Below are positions 47,352 through 54,920 of a stretch of 54,920 bases of DNA, one piece after another. The notes beneath the pieces are model-generated. The model searched no databases, was not told where the DNA came from, and was given only the letters and a program-made list of their open reading frames with translations. Within the stretch, counting starts at the first letter, position 1; each line of letters opens with the position of its first letter. Origin of the DNA: an uncultured Lactobacillus sp. (GTDB lineage: Bacteria > Bacillota > Bacilli > Lactobacillales > Lactobacillaceae); assembly GCA_937916845.1 (NCBI GenBank), contig CALFSK010000044.1, positions 1 through 54,920 on the forward strand, given 5' to 3'. Both the position numbers and the translations under genes were made by a program.

Positions 47352-48329
47352 ATGGCAAAAACTTACCGGTGGGCCATTGTTGGTTTAGGCAACATTACCC
47401 ACAGTTTCGTGAAATATTTTGACCAACCCGACGGCGAGATCTACGCCGTCTGCTCACGCTCACAAGCCAAAGCGGACGCGTTCGCCAAGGATCACCAAAT
47501 CCCCAAGGCGTATGGGAACCTCGATGATTTATTAAAAGACGACAAGGTGGACATCGTTTACGTGGCAACGCCCCATAACTACCACATCGACACCATTTTA
47601 CCAGCGTTACGAGCAGGTAAACACGTCTTCAGCGAAAAGGCCATCACCATGTCTAGTGACCAACTGAACATCGCTAAGGAAGTCGCCGCTAGCAACCACC
47701 TGATTTTAGCGGAAGCCATGACCCTCTACCACATGCCACTGTACGAAAAACTGCACGAATTTGCGGCTGAACGTCACTTGGGTAACCTCAAAATGATCCA
47801 AGCAAGTTTTGGTAGTTTTAAGGAAGCGGATCCAACTAACCGATTCTTTAATCCAGACTTAGCTGGTGGCGCCTTACTCGACATTGGCGTCTACGCCCTC
47901 GCTTTCGTAGAAGAATTCTTAACGGCTAAACCCTACATCACGGGAACCACCATGCACCGCTTCAGTAGTGGCGTTGACGAATCCGAAACAATCACGTTAC
48001 GTAACGCCAACGATGAACTCGCAACGGTTGCGCTGACTTTCCGAGCAAAGATGCCGAAACGTGGCATCGTCGCTTATGAAAACGGCTATTTCACCATTGA
48101 CGCTTACCCTCGTGCTGACGAAGCCACGTTTACCGACAACACTGGTCACAGTGAAATCATCAAAGCGGGCGACTCAACTAACGCCATGAACTATGAAATT
48201 GCCGACATGCAAAAGATGATTGCCGGCGAACTTCACAATACCGGCTTAGCCAAAACTACGGACGTCATGGATATCATGACCGCTGCGCGTGCTCAGTGGG
48301 ATTACCGCTATCCATTCGAAAATAACTAA
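47352..48329 (+). CDS. Gfo/Idh/MocA-family oxidoreductase, copy 2
   Basis: A 325-residue NAD(P)-dependent oxidoreductase. The Rossmann start is RWAIVGLGNITHSFVKYF, then VDIVYVATPHNYH, the family Lys in HVFSEKAITMSS (EKA in place of EKP), and AGGALLDIGVYALAFVEEF. It probably acts on a sugar, inositol or dihydrodiol; the closest pattern I recall is the dihydrodiol-dehydrogenase-like group. The ribosome site AGGAGG lies eight bases before the ATG, and TAAAAT at 47309 is a likely -10 box. Single gene, divergent from the GH73 gene. Confidence 0.9.
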   Translation: MAKTYRWAIVGLGNITHSFVKYFDQPDGEIYAVCSRSQAKADAFAKDHQIPKAYGNLDDLLKDDKVDIVYVATPHNYHIDTILPALRAGKHVFSEKAITMSSDQLNIAKEVAASNHLILAEAMTLYHMPLYEKLHEFAAERHLGNLKMIQASFGSFKEADPTNRFFNPDLAGGALLDIGVYALAFVEEFLTAKPYITGTTMHRFSSGVDESETITLRNANDELATVALTFRAKMPKRGIVAYENGYFTIDAYPRADEATFTDNTGHSEIIKAGDSTNAMNYEIADMQKMIAGELHNTGLAKTTDVMDIMTAARAQWDYRYPFENN

Positions 48330-48350
48330 TTCAAATAAGTTATTATCTAA

Positions 48351-48525
48351 AAGCCGCTCCGTCAGACAGCGTTGCGTGCTGTGGGGGACGGTCGCAGCCA
48401 CAGTGCGGTCTGCTCCCTCAATTTCAAGCCGATAACCCACGTCTTTGAATCGCCCCGCAAGATTGGCGCAAAAACCACCCGCCAATCTTGCCGACACAGC
48501 ACACAACACTGTCTGACTTCGCTAA
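48351..48525 (+). repeat. Structured repeat family A, copy A4 (unpaired with B)
   Basis: Outer arms GTCAGACAGCGTTGCGTGC (48361-48379) and GCACACAACACTGTCTGAC (about 48499-48517), extended by TGTG/CACA. Inside are GCAG/CTGC, TTTCAA/TTTGAA around GCCGATAACCCACGTC, and GCAAGATTGGCG/CGCCAATCTTGC. No B copy follows; a terminator (48599) and a remnant (48699) fill the rest of the 411-base gene-free stretch 48330-48740. Confidence 0.85.
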
Positions 48526-48598
48526 AATAACTTCAAATCGACAATTTGTATTAAGCCAACAACACTTAATTTCCGGTTATTTTTCATAATTATTAAGC

Positions 48599-48648
48599 TA
48601 AAGCACACCAATCCAACTGATTTTCAGTTGAGTTGATGTGCCTTTTTG
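48599..48648. terminator. Terminator between convergent genes
   Basis: Arms AAGCACACCAATCCAACTGA and TCAGTTGAGTTGATGTGCCT, with two or three mismatches, a tight TTT loop and five T on the plus strand. Serves the oxidoreductase gene or menA. Confidence 0.7.
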
Positions 48649-48698
48649 TCTGGGTCCTACCATGTAGAAATTAGTTATTCCAATAAAAAAATAAATTT

Positions 48699-48741
48699 AG
48701 TGAAGCCAGTCAGCACCCGGGTTCTGACTGACGAAGCGACC
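48699..48741 (-). repeat. Remnant of repeat family A (outer stem only)
   Basis: GTGAAGCCAGTCAGCACC, CGGGTTCTGACTGACGAAGC: the terminal arms of family A (AGCGAAG flank, CAGTCAG/CTGACTG stem) without the three inner arms, as if the core was deleted. It touches the menA stop and may act as its terminator. Confidence 0.55.
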
Positions 48742-49655
48742 TAATTAAAGATGAGCCCGAGTCCCATAAAGACGACGAATGACAGGCAGATGATGGTCGC
48801 ATTTTTAATGGCTAAAATAAATGTCTCCGTTTTGACCTGCTTTTTGAGGAACAAGCGGGTGTTTTTTAAGACGGGTATCACACTGAGTAACGTTAGTAAA
48901 CTGAGCTTCGGTAAGACGCCCATCCAGACGGCAACCATTAGGCAGACGTATCCCCCGATATAACTCCACGCAAAGACTTGTAACATTACCGGTTTACCCA
49001 GATAATATAGAATGGTGTGGCGGCCTAACGCGATATCTTCATCCATATCGCAAATATTATTGGCCAACATGATGTTAGAAATCGCAAAAATAGCTATTCC
49101 AGATGCAATTAAGACTTCTAACGTATTGGTCCCCGTTATCGCGACTTTGTCATAAGTATTGATAAAAACGGCAATCCAGAAAATCATAAAGCCCATCGTG
49201 AATCCTGAGAAGAACTCCCCGAACGGGCCGGACGAAATCGGCTTTGGTCCCCCTGCGTAAAAGTAGCCCACCGCGTAGGAATAGAGTCCCATCCATAAAA
49301 GCGGTAGCCCGGTCCGCGTGACCAGCCACAGGCCCAGAACCAGCGAGAGTCCGCCTAGTCCAAAGGTAATTGCCCGCGCTTGACGAATGGAAATTTGGTT
49401 AACCCCAACCACGTTAGTCGCTTCCAAAAACTCTTGGTTATCCGCGTTGCGGGGGGCGTGTAAAAAGTCCTGGTAGTTATCATTGGCATTAGTCGCCATG
49501 TGAAATAACGACGAGGCAATGAAGAACAGAATCAAATAGCCGAGGTGTACTTGATGGTAGTTGTACACCGCGTACAACGTTCCTAAAACAAACGGTAAGA
49601 CACTGGCAATCAGTGATTTGATCTCAACAAACTCGAGAAAAACTTTCGGTTTCAA
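48741..49655 (-). CDS. menA: 1,4-dihydroxy-2-naphthoate polyprenyltransferase
   Basis: Attaches the polyprenyl chain to dihydroxynaphthoate, making demethylmenaquinone, in the membrane. A 304-residue UbiA-family protein with about eight or nine helices. The first Asp-rich motif is TNANDNYQDFLHAPRNADNQ (about 55-74), the second CDMDEDIALGRHTILYYLG (about 203-221). Lactobacilli that lack the rest of the menaquinone pathway can use exogenous DHNA, so MenA with the neighbouring synthase allows quinone-dependent respiration. The start is TTG, preceded by AAAGGAGG. It is divergent from the polyprenyl synthase gene. Confidence 0.92.
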   Translation of the reverse strand: MKPKVFLEFVEIKSLIASVLPFVLGTLYAVYNYHQVHLGYLILFFIASSLFHMATNANDNYQDFLHAPRNADNQEFLEATNVVGVNQISIRQARAITFGLGGLSLVLGLWLVTRTGLPLLWMGLYSYAVGYFYAGGPKPISSGPFGEFFSGFTMGFMIFWIAVFINTYDKVAITGTNTLEVLIASGIAIFAISNIMLANNICDMDEDIALGRHTILYYLGKPVMLQVFAWSYIGGYVCLMVAVWMGVLPKLSLLTLLSVIPVLKNTRLFLKKQVKTETFILAIKNATIICLSFVVFMGLGLIFN

Positions 49656-49797
49656 AATAACGCCTCCTTTTGATTGACAACCTTAATAGTTATTTGTACC
49701 TTTGAATTAAATTGTATTTTAGAATGTGACTGGCTGCAAGTGTTGGCGTCTTAGCGACTTCGAGCCATTTCTAAGATTAACGGAGGAAGTTTTAAGT

Positions 49798-50775
49798 ATG
49801 ATGCAAACCATTTGGCAACCTAATAGTGCCGTAGAAGTCCAATTGGCGGCGCTTAAACCCTACCTAGCAAAACACGTGCAGATCGACAACGAGCCCATTA
49901 ATAATCGGGTCCACGCACTCTTAGCCGCTGGTGGAAAATTTTTACGCCCCGGATTTTTTTACTTATTTAGTCAGTTTGGAACTGACCAGGACCCCGTACG
50001 CCTTAAAGCCGGGGCCGCTGCCATGGAAATGTTGCACGTCGCAACTTTAATCCATGATGACGTCATCGACCACGCACCCGAACGTCGAAACGTGACCACC
50101 ATTCATAAAGATTACGGGCAACGTAATGCCATCTATGCCGGCGATCTACTGTTTACCTGCTACTTTGACCAGGTGCTAATTGCCGCCAAGCGTGCCGAAG
50201 ATGTCCGCGTTAACACCGCTGCGATGCGCGCAATTCTTCAAGGTGAACTGGATCAAATGGCGCATAACTTTGACCCGCAAACCACGGTCGCTGACTATCT
50301 CACCGTTGCGCGGGGCAAAACCGCCCGCCTATTTAGCCTAAGTTGTGAACAAGGCGCCCACTTAGCCGAAGCACCTTTGAAAGTCGAACGCCTGGCTAAA
50401 AAGATTGGTGAAACGATGGGCTTAGCCTACCAAATGTTAGACGACGTGCTAGATTACGCTGGCGATGAGCACTTAACACAAAAACCAGTTTTAGCTGATT
50501 TACGTGATGGTGTCTACTCGCTGCCCTTAATTTACGCGCTCGAACTTCAACCATCGATTGCTGACCAACTACCAGTTCCCGGTGAATCAATCAGTAACGA
50601 GCAGTTGCGCTTAATTCGTGACCAAGTCATCGTCTCTGGCGGTGTCACCAAAGCCCAAATGCTTGCGACCCAGTACACGCAAACTGCGCTGGATTTGATC
50701 GACCAGCTACCAACCGGCGACACGCAACAGACTTTGCGCCAATTAGTGACCCAGTTGCTGGTGCGCAACCACTGA
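49798..50775 (+). CDS. ispB: Long-chain polyprenyl diphosphate synthase (menaquinone side chain)
   Basis: Builds a C30-C45 prenyl diphosphate from FPP or GPP and IPP. A 325-residue trans-isoprenyl synthase: GGKFLRPGFFYLF (about 45-57), first Asp-rich motif LIHDDVIDHAPERR (about 86-99) and second GLAYQMLDDVLDYAGDEH (about 206-223). The residue five before the first motif is Ala (EMLHVATLIHDD), with no bulky aromatic, which favours long chains. The ATG at 49798 (or 49801) follows GGAGG at ten bases; the longer frame starts in non-conserved sequence. It is the divergent partner of menA. The symbol ispB is used by analogy; hepT-like naming is equally possible, and the small hepS partner is not visible nearby. 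Confidence 0.9.
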   Translation: MMQTIWQPNSAVEVQLAALKPYLAKHVQIDNEPINNRVHALLAAGGKFLRPGFFYLFSQFGTDQDPVRLKAGAAAMEMLHVATLIHDDVIDHAPERRNVTTIHKDYGQRNAIYAGDLLFTCYFDQVLIAAKRAEDVRVNTAAMRAILQGELDQMAHNFDPQTTVADYLTVARGKTARLFSLSCEQGAHLAEAPLKVERLAKKIGETMGLAYQMLDDVLDYAGDEHLTQKPVLADLRDGVYSLPLIYALELQPSIADQLPVPGESISNEQLRLIRDQVIVSGGVTKAQMLATQYTQTALDLIDQLPTGDTQQTLRQLVTQLLVRNH

Positions 50776-50821
50776 TCTTACCGTAAGCAATAACAAGGCT
50801 CAGAATTAATCACTCATGACC

Positions 50822-51002
50822 TAGCCCGGTCGTCGCTGATAACATGCAGTCGTGGGACCGGGGGAAGCCAAAGGACGGTCTTTCCCCTCGCCCGAAACAC
50901 TTGCAAAAAGCGCAATTGTCCCGGACCGTCCGTGGTGTAAAGTCGGTAAAACCACCGCCTCAACACCACCCTCACGACCGATACTATCAGCGCCAACCTC
51001 AG
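50822..51002 (+). repeat. Structured repeat family B, copy B5
   Basis: Outer arms CGTCGCTGATAACATGCAGT and the complement around ATACTATCAGCG, with GTCGTGGG/CTCACGAC nearby. Inner arms ACACTTGC/GCAATTGT, GGTGT/ACACC and GGGGAAG..CTTTCCCC. It shares CTCGCCCG, CGGACCGTCCGTGGT and CTCACGACCGAT with B1. Part of the 577-base gene-free stretch 50776-51352. Confidence 0.85.
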
Positions 51003-51050
51003 ATCATTCAATGAATCTAGATTGCCAGTAATTAATGAAAATTTCTATTT

Positions 51051-51226
51051 AGCGAAGGCGGGCGGGATTGGTGTGCTGTGTCGGCAATATCATCCGGTGG
51101 TTCTTAGCCGGATAATATTGCGGGGCGATGCAAAGACGCGGGTTATCGGCTTGGCATCGAGGTTCCAGACCGCACTACGGCTGGAGCCGTCCCCCATAGC
51201 ACACCAGTCCCACCCGCCTGAACGGC
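51051..51226 (-). repeat. Structured repeat family A, copy A5
   Basis: Outer arms AGGCGGGCGGGATTGGTGTG and CACACCAGTCCCACCCGCCT, near-complementary over about 20 bases. Inner arms CAATATCATCCGG/CCGGATAATATTG, CGATGCAAAG/CTTGGCATCG around GACGCGGGTTATCGG, and TTCCAG/CTGGAG. Inverted relative to A2-A4, and 48 bases from B5. Confidence 0.85.
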
Positions 51227-51274
51227 TAATTTATGAACAATTGCCATTAAGGTACCAATTTAATTTTAGACACC

Positions 51275-51322
51275 AAACAGCCGTTAGGACTCGAAAAAGG
51301 GTCCTAACGGCTGTTTATTTTT
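51275..51322. terminator. Terminator of cydC
   Basis: Arms AAACAGCCGTTAGGAC and GTCCTAACGGCTGTTT with a ten-base loop, followed by ATTTTT on the plus strand and an AT-rich minus side. It lies 31 bases past the cydC stop and next to repeat A5. Confidence 0.8.
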
Positions 51323-51352
51323 CACTTTAAAATAATCTATTGTCCGACATTG

Positions 51353-53098
51353 CTAGGCATCGCGGCCACGGTCCAAATCGTATAACCGTTTAAAACGGGG
51401 TGCCGTCGCGTATAATTCTTCTGGCGTGCCGGCCATGTCGAATTGGCCGTCTTCTAAGAAACGAACTTGATCGACGTTTTCGACCCCGGCCAAATGGTGT
51501 GTGACCCAGAGAATCGTTTTGTCATGTAACACACGGAAAACCGTTGTTAACAAGTGGGCTTCCGTAATCGGGTCCAAGCTAACGGTCGGTTCATCTAAGA
51601 TAATGATGGGCGCATCCTGTAATAGAATCCGTGCCAACGCGAGCCGTTGCCGTTCACCGCCTGAGAAGCGGGCCCCGCCCTCTTCAACGACGGTCTCGTA
51701 ACCGTCAGGAAGTGATTGAATCAGTGGCTCTAATTCGACGGCCTTCAACGCAGCCTTCACCTGTTCGTCACTGGCTTGTTCATTCCCCATCCGAACGTTA
51801 TTCATGATCGACGTATTAAACAAGTAAGGTTGTTGGTCCAGCACCCCAAAGAGTTGGGCGCGCTGATTTTGTAAACGACTAACCGGGACATCGTTTAACT
51901 GAACGCTCCCTTGATCCGGCTGAACATCGCCTAAAATCAACTTCAACAAGGTACTCTTACCAGTCCCAGATGGCCCTAACAAGGCGAGTTTTTCCCCAGC
52001 CTTCAACGTCAGATTCAAGTGGTCAAAGATTTGATGATTCCCCGCCGAGTAACTGAAGTCCAGGTCCGCAACTTGTAAAACTTGGAAAGGTTCCGTCAAA
52101 ACGGTTTGGTCGCTTTCATCGGCTGGTTTGGTGTCTAAGGCGTTGACCCGCCGAATCGACCGCTGATAACTTGGCCACTCGCTGACCCCTTGGCTGACGG
52201 AAAGTAACGCATCAACTAACGGGAAAACTGACAGGACAAAGGCTGCAATCCAGTTGGAACTAGCTGAGTCCGTTGTCCAATAGAAACTACTCCAAATTAA
52301 CAACGCAATACAGATTACCCCAAAGATCATCTGAATCGTAAAGTCTCGCCACCATTGGAACCGGTGATCTTGACGCCGTAACGCCGCAATCTGTTCAATT
52401 GGTTGGACTTCACGGTCATAAAAATCCTTCTGACGACCAGAAATCAACCAATCGCCCAGTCCCATAACCGCATCCGTCAGTTCAGTATAAAAGCTTTGTT
52501 GAATCTTTCGGCTTTGCGATTCACGCGCACCGTTTAAAAGGACGGACCACAGTGGCATTACAATCACAACTAATCCTAGTAGTAACAACATTAACAGCCC
52601 AAACCACCAACTGAAATAGCCCAGGGCAATGACAATAATAAGATACATAATTAGCGCAATCACGGTCGGAAACACTGTCCGCAAATACAAGTTTTCAATG
52701 TGGTCGATATCATCAGCCAAAATGCTTAAGATATCCCCCGTTTGAAAATTCTGCCGAATCGCCACCGCGTGCTTAGCAACTGACTGGTAAAGTTTCTTAC
52801 GAAAATCAGAAACGATTCGCAGTACCCAGTTGTGGCTGGTAATCCGTTCCGCATACCGAAACGCAGGCCGACCAATCCCAAATGCCCGGGTCAAAACGAT
52901 GGGCACGTAGATCATCAAAATATTATAGGGATGGCGCGCCGCTTTACTGATCAAGTACCCAGAGTTAAACATCAGTGCCGACCCACAGAAGAAGGTCATT
53001 AACCCTAGAAAGATGGTTAGCGCAAGCAACTTTTTATACTTCCGTAAGTAGGGCATCACCCACGTATCGTGTTTAAACGTTCCAAAAAAGTCTTTCAT
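51353..53098 (-). CDS. cydC: Thiol-reductant ABC exporter subunit, CydC type
   Basis: Half-transporter forming a heterodimer with CydD, exporting cysteine or glutathione and possibly handling heme, needed to assemble cytochrome bd. A 581-residue protein: six helices with the CydC signature NSGYLISKAARHP and LTRAFGIGRPAFRYAERITSHNWVLRI, then the ATPase domain with Walker A GPSGTGKST (about 365), signature SGGERQRLALARILL, Walker B IIILDEPTVSLD and H-loop VTHHLAG. Its ATG shares one base with the cydD stop (TAATG). In Gram-positive literature the two names are sometimes swapped; here they follow E. coli homology. Confidence 0.92.
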   Translation of the reverse strand: MKDFFGTFKHDTWVMPYLRKYKKLLALTIFLGLMTFFCGSALMFNSGYLISKAARHPYNILMIYVPIVLTRAFGIGRPAFRYAERITSHNWVLRIVSDFRKKLYQSVAKHAVAIRQNFQTGDILSILADDIDHIENLYLRTVFPTVIALIMYLIIVIALGYFSWWFGLLMLLLLGLVVIVMPLWSVLLNGARESQSRKIQQSFYTELTDAVMGLGDWLISGRQKDFYDREVQPIEQIAALRRQDHRFQWWRDFTIQMIFGVICIALLIWSSFYWTTDSASSNWIAAFVLSVFPLVDALLSVSQGVSEWPSYQRSIRRVNALDTKPADESDQTVLTEPFQVLQVADLDFSYSAGNHQIFDHLNLTLKAGEKLALLGPSGTGKSTLLKLILGDVQPDQGSVQLNDVPVSRLQNQRAQLFGVLDQQPYLFNTSIMNNVRMGNEQASDEQVKAALKAVELEPLIQSLPDGYETVVEEGGARFSGGERQRLALARILLQDAPIIILDEPTVSLDPITEAHLLTTVFRVLHDKTILWVTHHLAGVENVDQVRFLEDGQFDMAGTPEELYATAPRFKRLYDLDRGRDA

Positions 53099-54831
53099 TA
53101 CACTGCACCTACCATTTCATGACGTAGCCGCACGTACGCACCGTTTTGTGCTTCCAATTCGGCGGGCGTCCCCTGTTCAACGATTTGCCCGTGGTCCATC
53201 ACGAGCACGTAATCCATCTGATTAATCCAGTGGAGCCGGTGCGTCGCAAAGAAAACGAGGTGATCGTCTAAAACGGGTAGAATCGTCTTTTTCAACTCAG
53301 CTTCGGTTTCAATATCCAAATGCGCGGTTGGTTCATCAAATAACAGCACCTTACGCTTACTGTCGAGGAAGGCCCGGGCCAACGCAATCCGTTGGGCCTG
53401 ACCACCACTGACACCCCGCGCCCCTTCACCAATTTTGGTTTCAAGGCCATCCGGTAACGTCTTAATCCAAGCGGTTAAGCCCGCTTTTTCAGCCGCCCGA
53501 CCAATCGCACCTAGTCCAGCATGGGGCTGATAAAACGCGATATTTTCAGCTAACGTCGCGTGGAACAAGTACGGATTTTGAGGAATGTAGAAAAAGCTTT
53601 GTTGCCAAGCTTGTTGACTTAAATGCGTCACGGTCTGCCCGTTGACTTGGACGGTACCGGCACCAGGTGTGGGCGTTAAAAAGCCCCCCAACAGATTAAT
53701 CAGCGTTGATTTACCAGAACCCGAGGCCCCGATGATCCCAATCCGTTGATAGCCGTGCGCCGTAAAGCTGAGCTGCTTTAAAGCCGGCTCCTTTTGATCA
53801 TAACTAAAATCAACGTTGGTTAAACTCAAGGTACTATCCGCTTGCCAATCAAGCGGCGTCGTTCCGAGTTGTTCGCGTTCAGTTGGTACTGGCAGCGCCA
53901 GCATGGCCTGAACGGCGCTAAACGCGTTTTTCCCGTTCAACGTGGCGTGGTAGTCACTGGCAAATTGGCGTAGCGGTAAGAAATAGTCTGGCGACAGTAC
54001 TAAGATGACTAGTGCTGGTAATAAACTGATGGTACCGTCAACTAAACCGAAGCCTAAGAAAACCGCAACGACCGCAATCGAAAGCGTCGTGAAGAAATCG
54101 AGGGCAAACGTGGAGAGCATCGCAATTTTAATAACGGACATCGTCTGCTTACGGTACCCTTCACTGACATGGTAAACGTTGTTGGCGTACTGCTTGCTGA
54201 GCCCCAACTGTTTCAAGGTTGGCAACCCCCGCAAGGTATCCACAAAGTGATTAGACATCCGCTGATAGCCAACGTACTGCTTATCAGCCTTAGCTTGCGC
54301 CGCGTAGCCTAAAATAATCATAAATACGATGATTAATGGAAAAATGGCTAATAAAAATAAGGCTTCACGCCAACGCAAAAACGCAATGTAAATCAAAATG
54401 ACCCACGGAATGACCATCATGTCGATGACTTTGATAACAACTAGCATCAGGTACGTCTGCACCTTATCGATACCTTCCAAGGCGGTCGTAACGACGTTCC
54501 CAGTCCCAGTCTTCGCCACGTAACTCGGTCCCAACTGGTACAACTTTTGCATCACTTGTCGACGCAAGTCCCCGCTAGTTTTTTCAACGATTGGATACAT
54601 CAAGTGGTTTTTAATGACAACTAACAATTGACGTCCTACCCAGGCTAACGCAAAAATCAGCATCGGCTGAACGATCGTTCCTAAACTGTGTAAGTGCCAA
54701 AGTCCGACAATTGCGACGGACAAGAAATAAGCTTGCGTAATAATACATAGACCTTCAATCACCGCTAACAAAACCAATAGGACCGTTAAGCGGCGCATCC
54801 CCGGTAGTTTAAATAAAGCTGGATCAAACAC
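53098..54831 (-). CDS. cydD: Thiol-reductant ABC exporter subunit, CydD type
   Basis: Partner of CydC. A 577-residue half-transporter with helices in the first 310 residues, the CydD-type segment VDTLRGLPTLKQLGLSKQYANNVYHVSEGYRKQTMSVIKIAM, Walker A GASGSGKST (about 360), signature SGGQAQRIALARAFL, Walker B VLLFDEPTAHLD and H-loop ATHR. The start is GTG at 54831 with GGTGGGAGGGA at eight bases upstream. A longer reading from 54888 begins MYKRQ, which is translated Nextera adapter, so those 19 extra residues are an artefact. cydA and cydB, expected just upstream in this group, lie beyond the contig end. Confidence 0.93.
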   Translation of the reverse strand: MFDPALFKLPGMRRLTVLLVLLAVIEGLCIITQAYFLSVAIVGLWHLHSLGTIVQPMLIFALAWVGRQLLVVIKNHLMYPIVEKTSGDLRRQVMQKLYQLGPSYVAKTGTGNVVTTALEGIDKVQTYLMLVVIKVIDMMVIPWVILIYIAFLRWREALFLLAIFPLIIVFMIILGYAAQAKADKQYVGYQRMSNHFVDTLRGLPTLKQLGLSKQYANNVYHVSEGYRKQTMSVIKIAMLSTFALDFFTTLSIAVVAVFLGFGLVDGTISLLPALVILVLSPDYFLPLRQFASDYHATLNGKNAFSAVQAMLALPVPTEREQLGTTPLDWQADSTLSLTNVDFSYDQKEPALKQLSFTAHGYQRIGIIGASGSGKSTLINLLGGFLTPTPGAGTVQVNGQTVTHLSQQAWQQSFFYIPQNPYLFHATLAENIAFYQPHAGLGAIGRAAEKAGLTAWIKTLPDGLETKIGEGARGVSGGQAQRIALARAFLDSKRKVLLFDEPTAHLDIETEAELKKTILPVLDDHLVFFATHRLHWINQMDYVLVMDHGQIVEQGTPAELEAQNGAYVRLRHEMVGAV

Positions 54832-54873
54832 ATTCGATCCCTCCCACCTCAAAAAAATTGAAAGGGCCGTGAC

Positions 54874-54920
54874 CTGTCTCTTATACACATCTCCGAGCCC
54901 ACGAGACGCGTAGTAATCTC
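54874..54920. other. Illumina Nextera adapter sequence at the contig end (not genomic)
   Basis: The 19-base transposon mosaic end CTGTCTCTTATACACATCT (54874-54892), then CCGAGCCCACGAGAC (54893-54907), then GCGTAGTA (54908-54915), which matches a Nextera index, then ATCTC, the start of the P7 primer. Read on the minus strand it encodes the well-known artefact peptide MYKRQ. Real sequence ends at 54873. Confidence 0.98.

Overview
The window is a 54.9 kb stretch of a Lactobacillaceae chromosome, most likely the Lactiplantibacillus plantarum/pentosus group. The evidence is the gene content and order (gdhA, a cspP-like gene, the pcrA-ligA-camS-gatCAB-dgkB-rlmD series, xpt, menA, a polyprenyl diphosphate synthase, cydC/cydD), genus-typical families (DUF915 surface hydrolases, DUF4811, DUF4828, CamS) and the moderate GC content. 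The species call comes from memory of gene order, not from a database search. The right end (54874-54920) is Illumina Nextera adapter sequence, so the contig ends there; the left end cuts a gene.

Layout. 1-3.2 kb: a secreted GH53 galactanase (C-terminus cut off) and an exported serine beta-lactamase-like hydrolase. 3.4-6.7 kb: gdhA, two small conserved genes, a gene-free stretch with a candidate catabolite-controlled small RNA, and a tiny secreted cationic peptide. 6.8-20 kb: two copies of a cassette made of a lone PTS EIIC permease and an overlapping DUF915 hydrolase. Between them lie a UspA protein, tRNA-Arg(CCT), a DEAD-box helicase, a Gfo/Idh/MocA oxidoreductase, a cold-shock protein, a GH25-fold protein without its catalytic acids, and a divergent rpiR/gluconokinase pair with a cre site. 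20-31 kb: a PadR regulator with a DUF4097 protein, a P-type ATPase, a TetR/MFS/DUF4811 set, and a MerR/quinone-reductase set flanked by two YjbR genes. 31.6-43.1 kb: a co-directional housekeeping series (pcrA, ligA, camS, gatC, gatA, gatB, dgkB, rlmD) read on the minus strand. 43.9-48.3 kb: GH73 glucosaminidase, xpt, UPF0316, a diverged PurK-like ATP-grasp protein and a second Gfo/Idh/MocA oxidoreductase. 48.7-54.9 kb: menA, a long-chain polyprenyl diphosphate synthase and cydD-cydC, i.e. menaquinone side-chain attachment and cytochrome bd assembly, consistent with quinone-dependent respiration.

The most unusual content is not protein-coding. Five intergenic regions carry large structured repeats of two related families, here called A (about 175 bp, cloverleaf-like, a closing stem plus three arms) and B (about 175 bp, also multi-armed). 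Stems change in sequence between copies while pairing is kept, and single-stranded segments stay nearly constant. At four loci A and B sit side by side, always in the same relative arrangement (A forward, B inverted). A third repeated unit is a 3'-UTR module following four unrelated genes: a GGGCC hairpin, a GTTTC-ACCAT-ATAATAG linker and a terminator containing TTCAGAAA. All pairing was judged by eye; no folding, covariance or database search was run.
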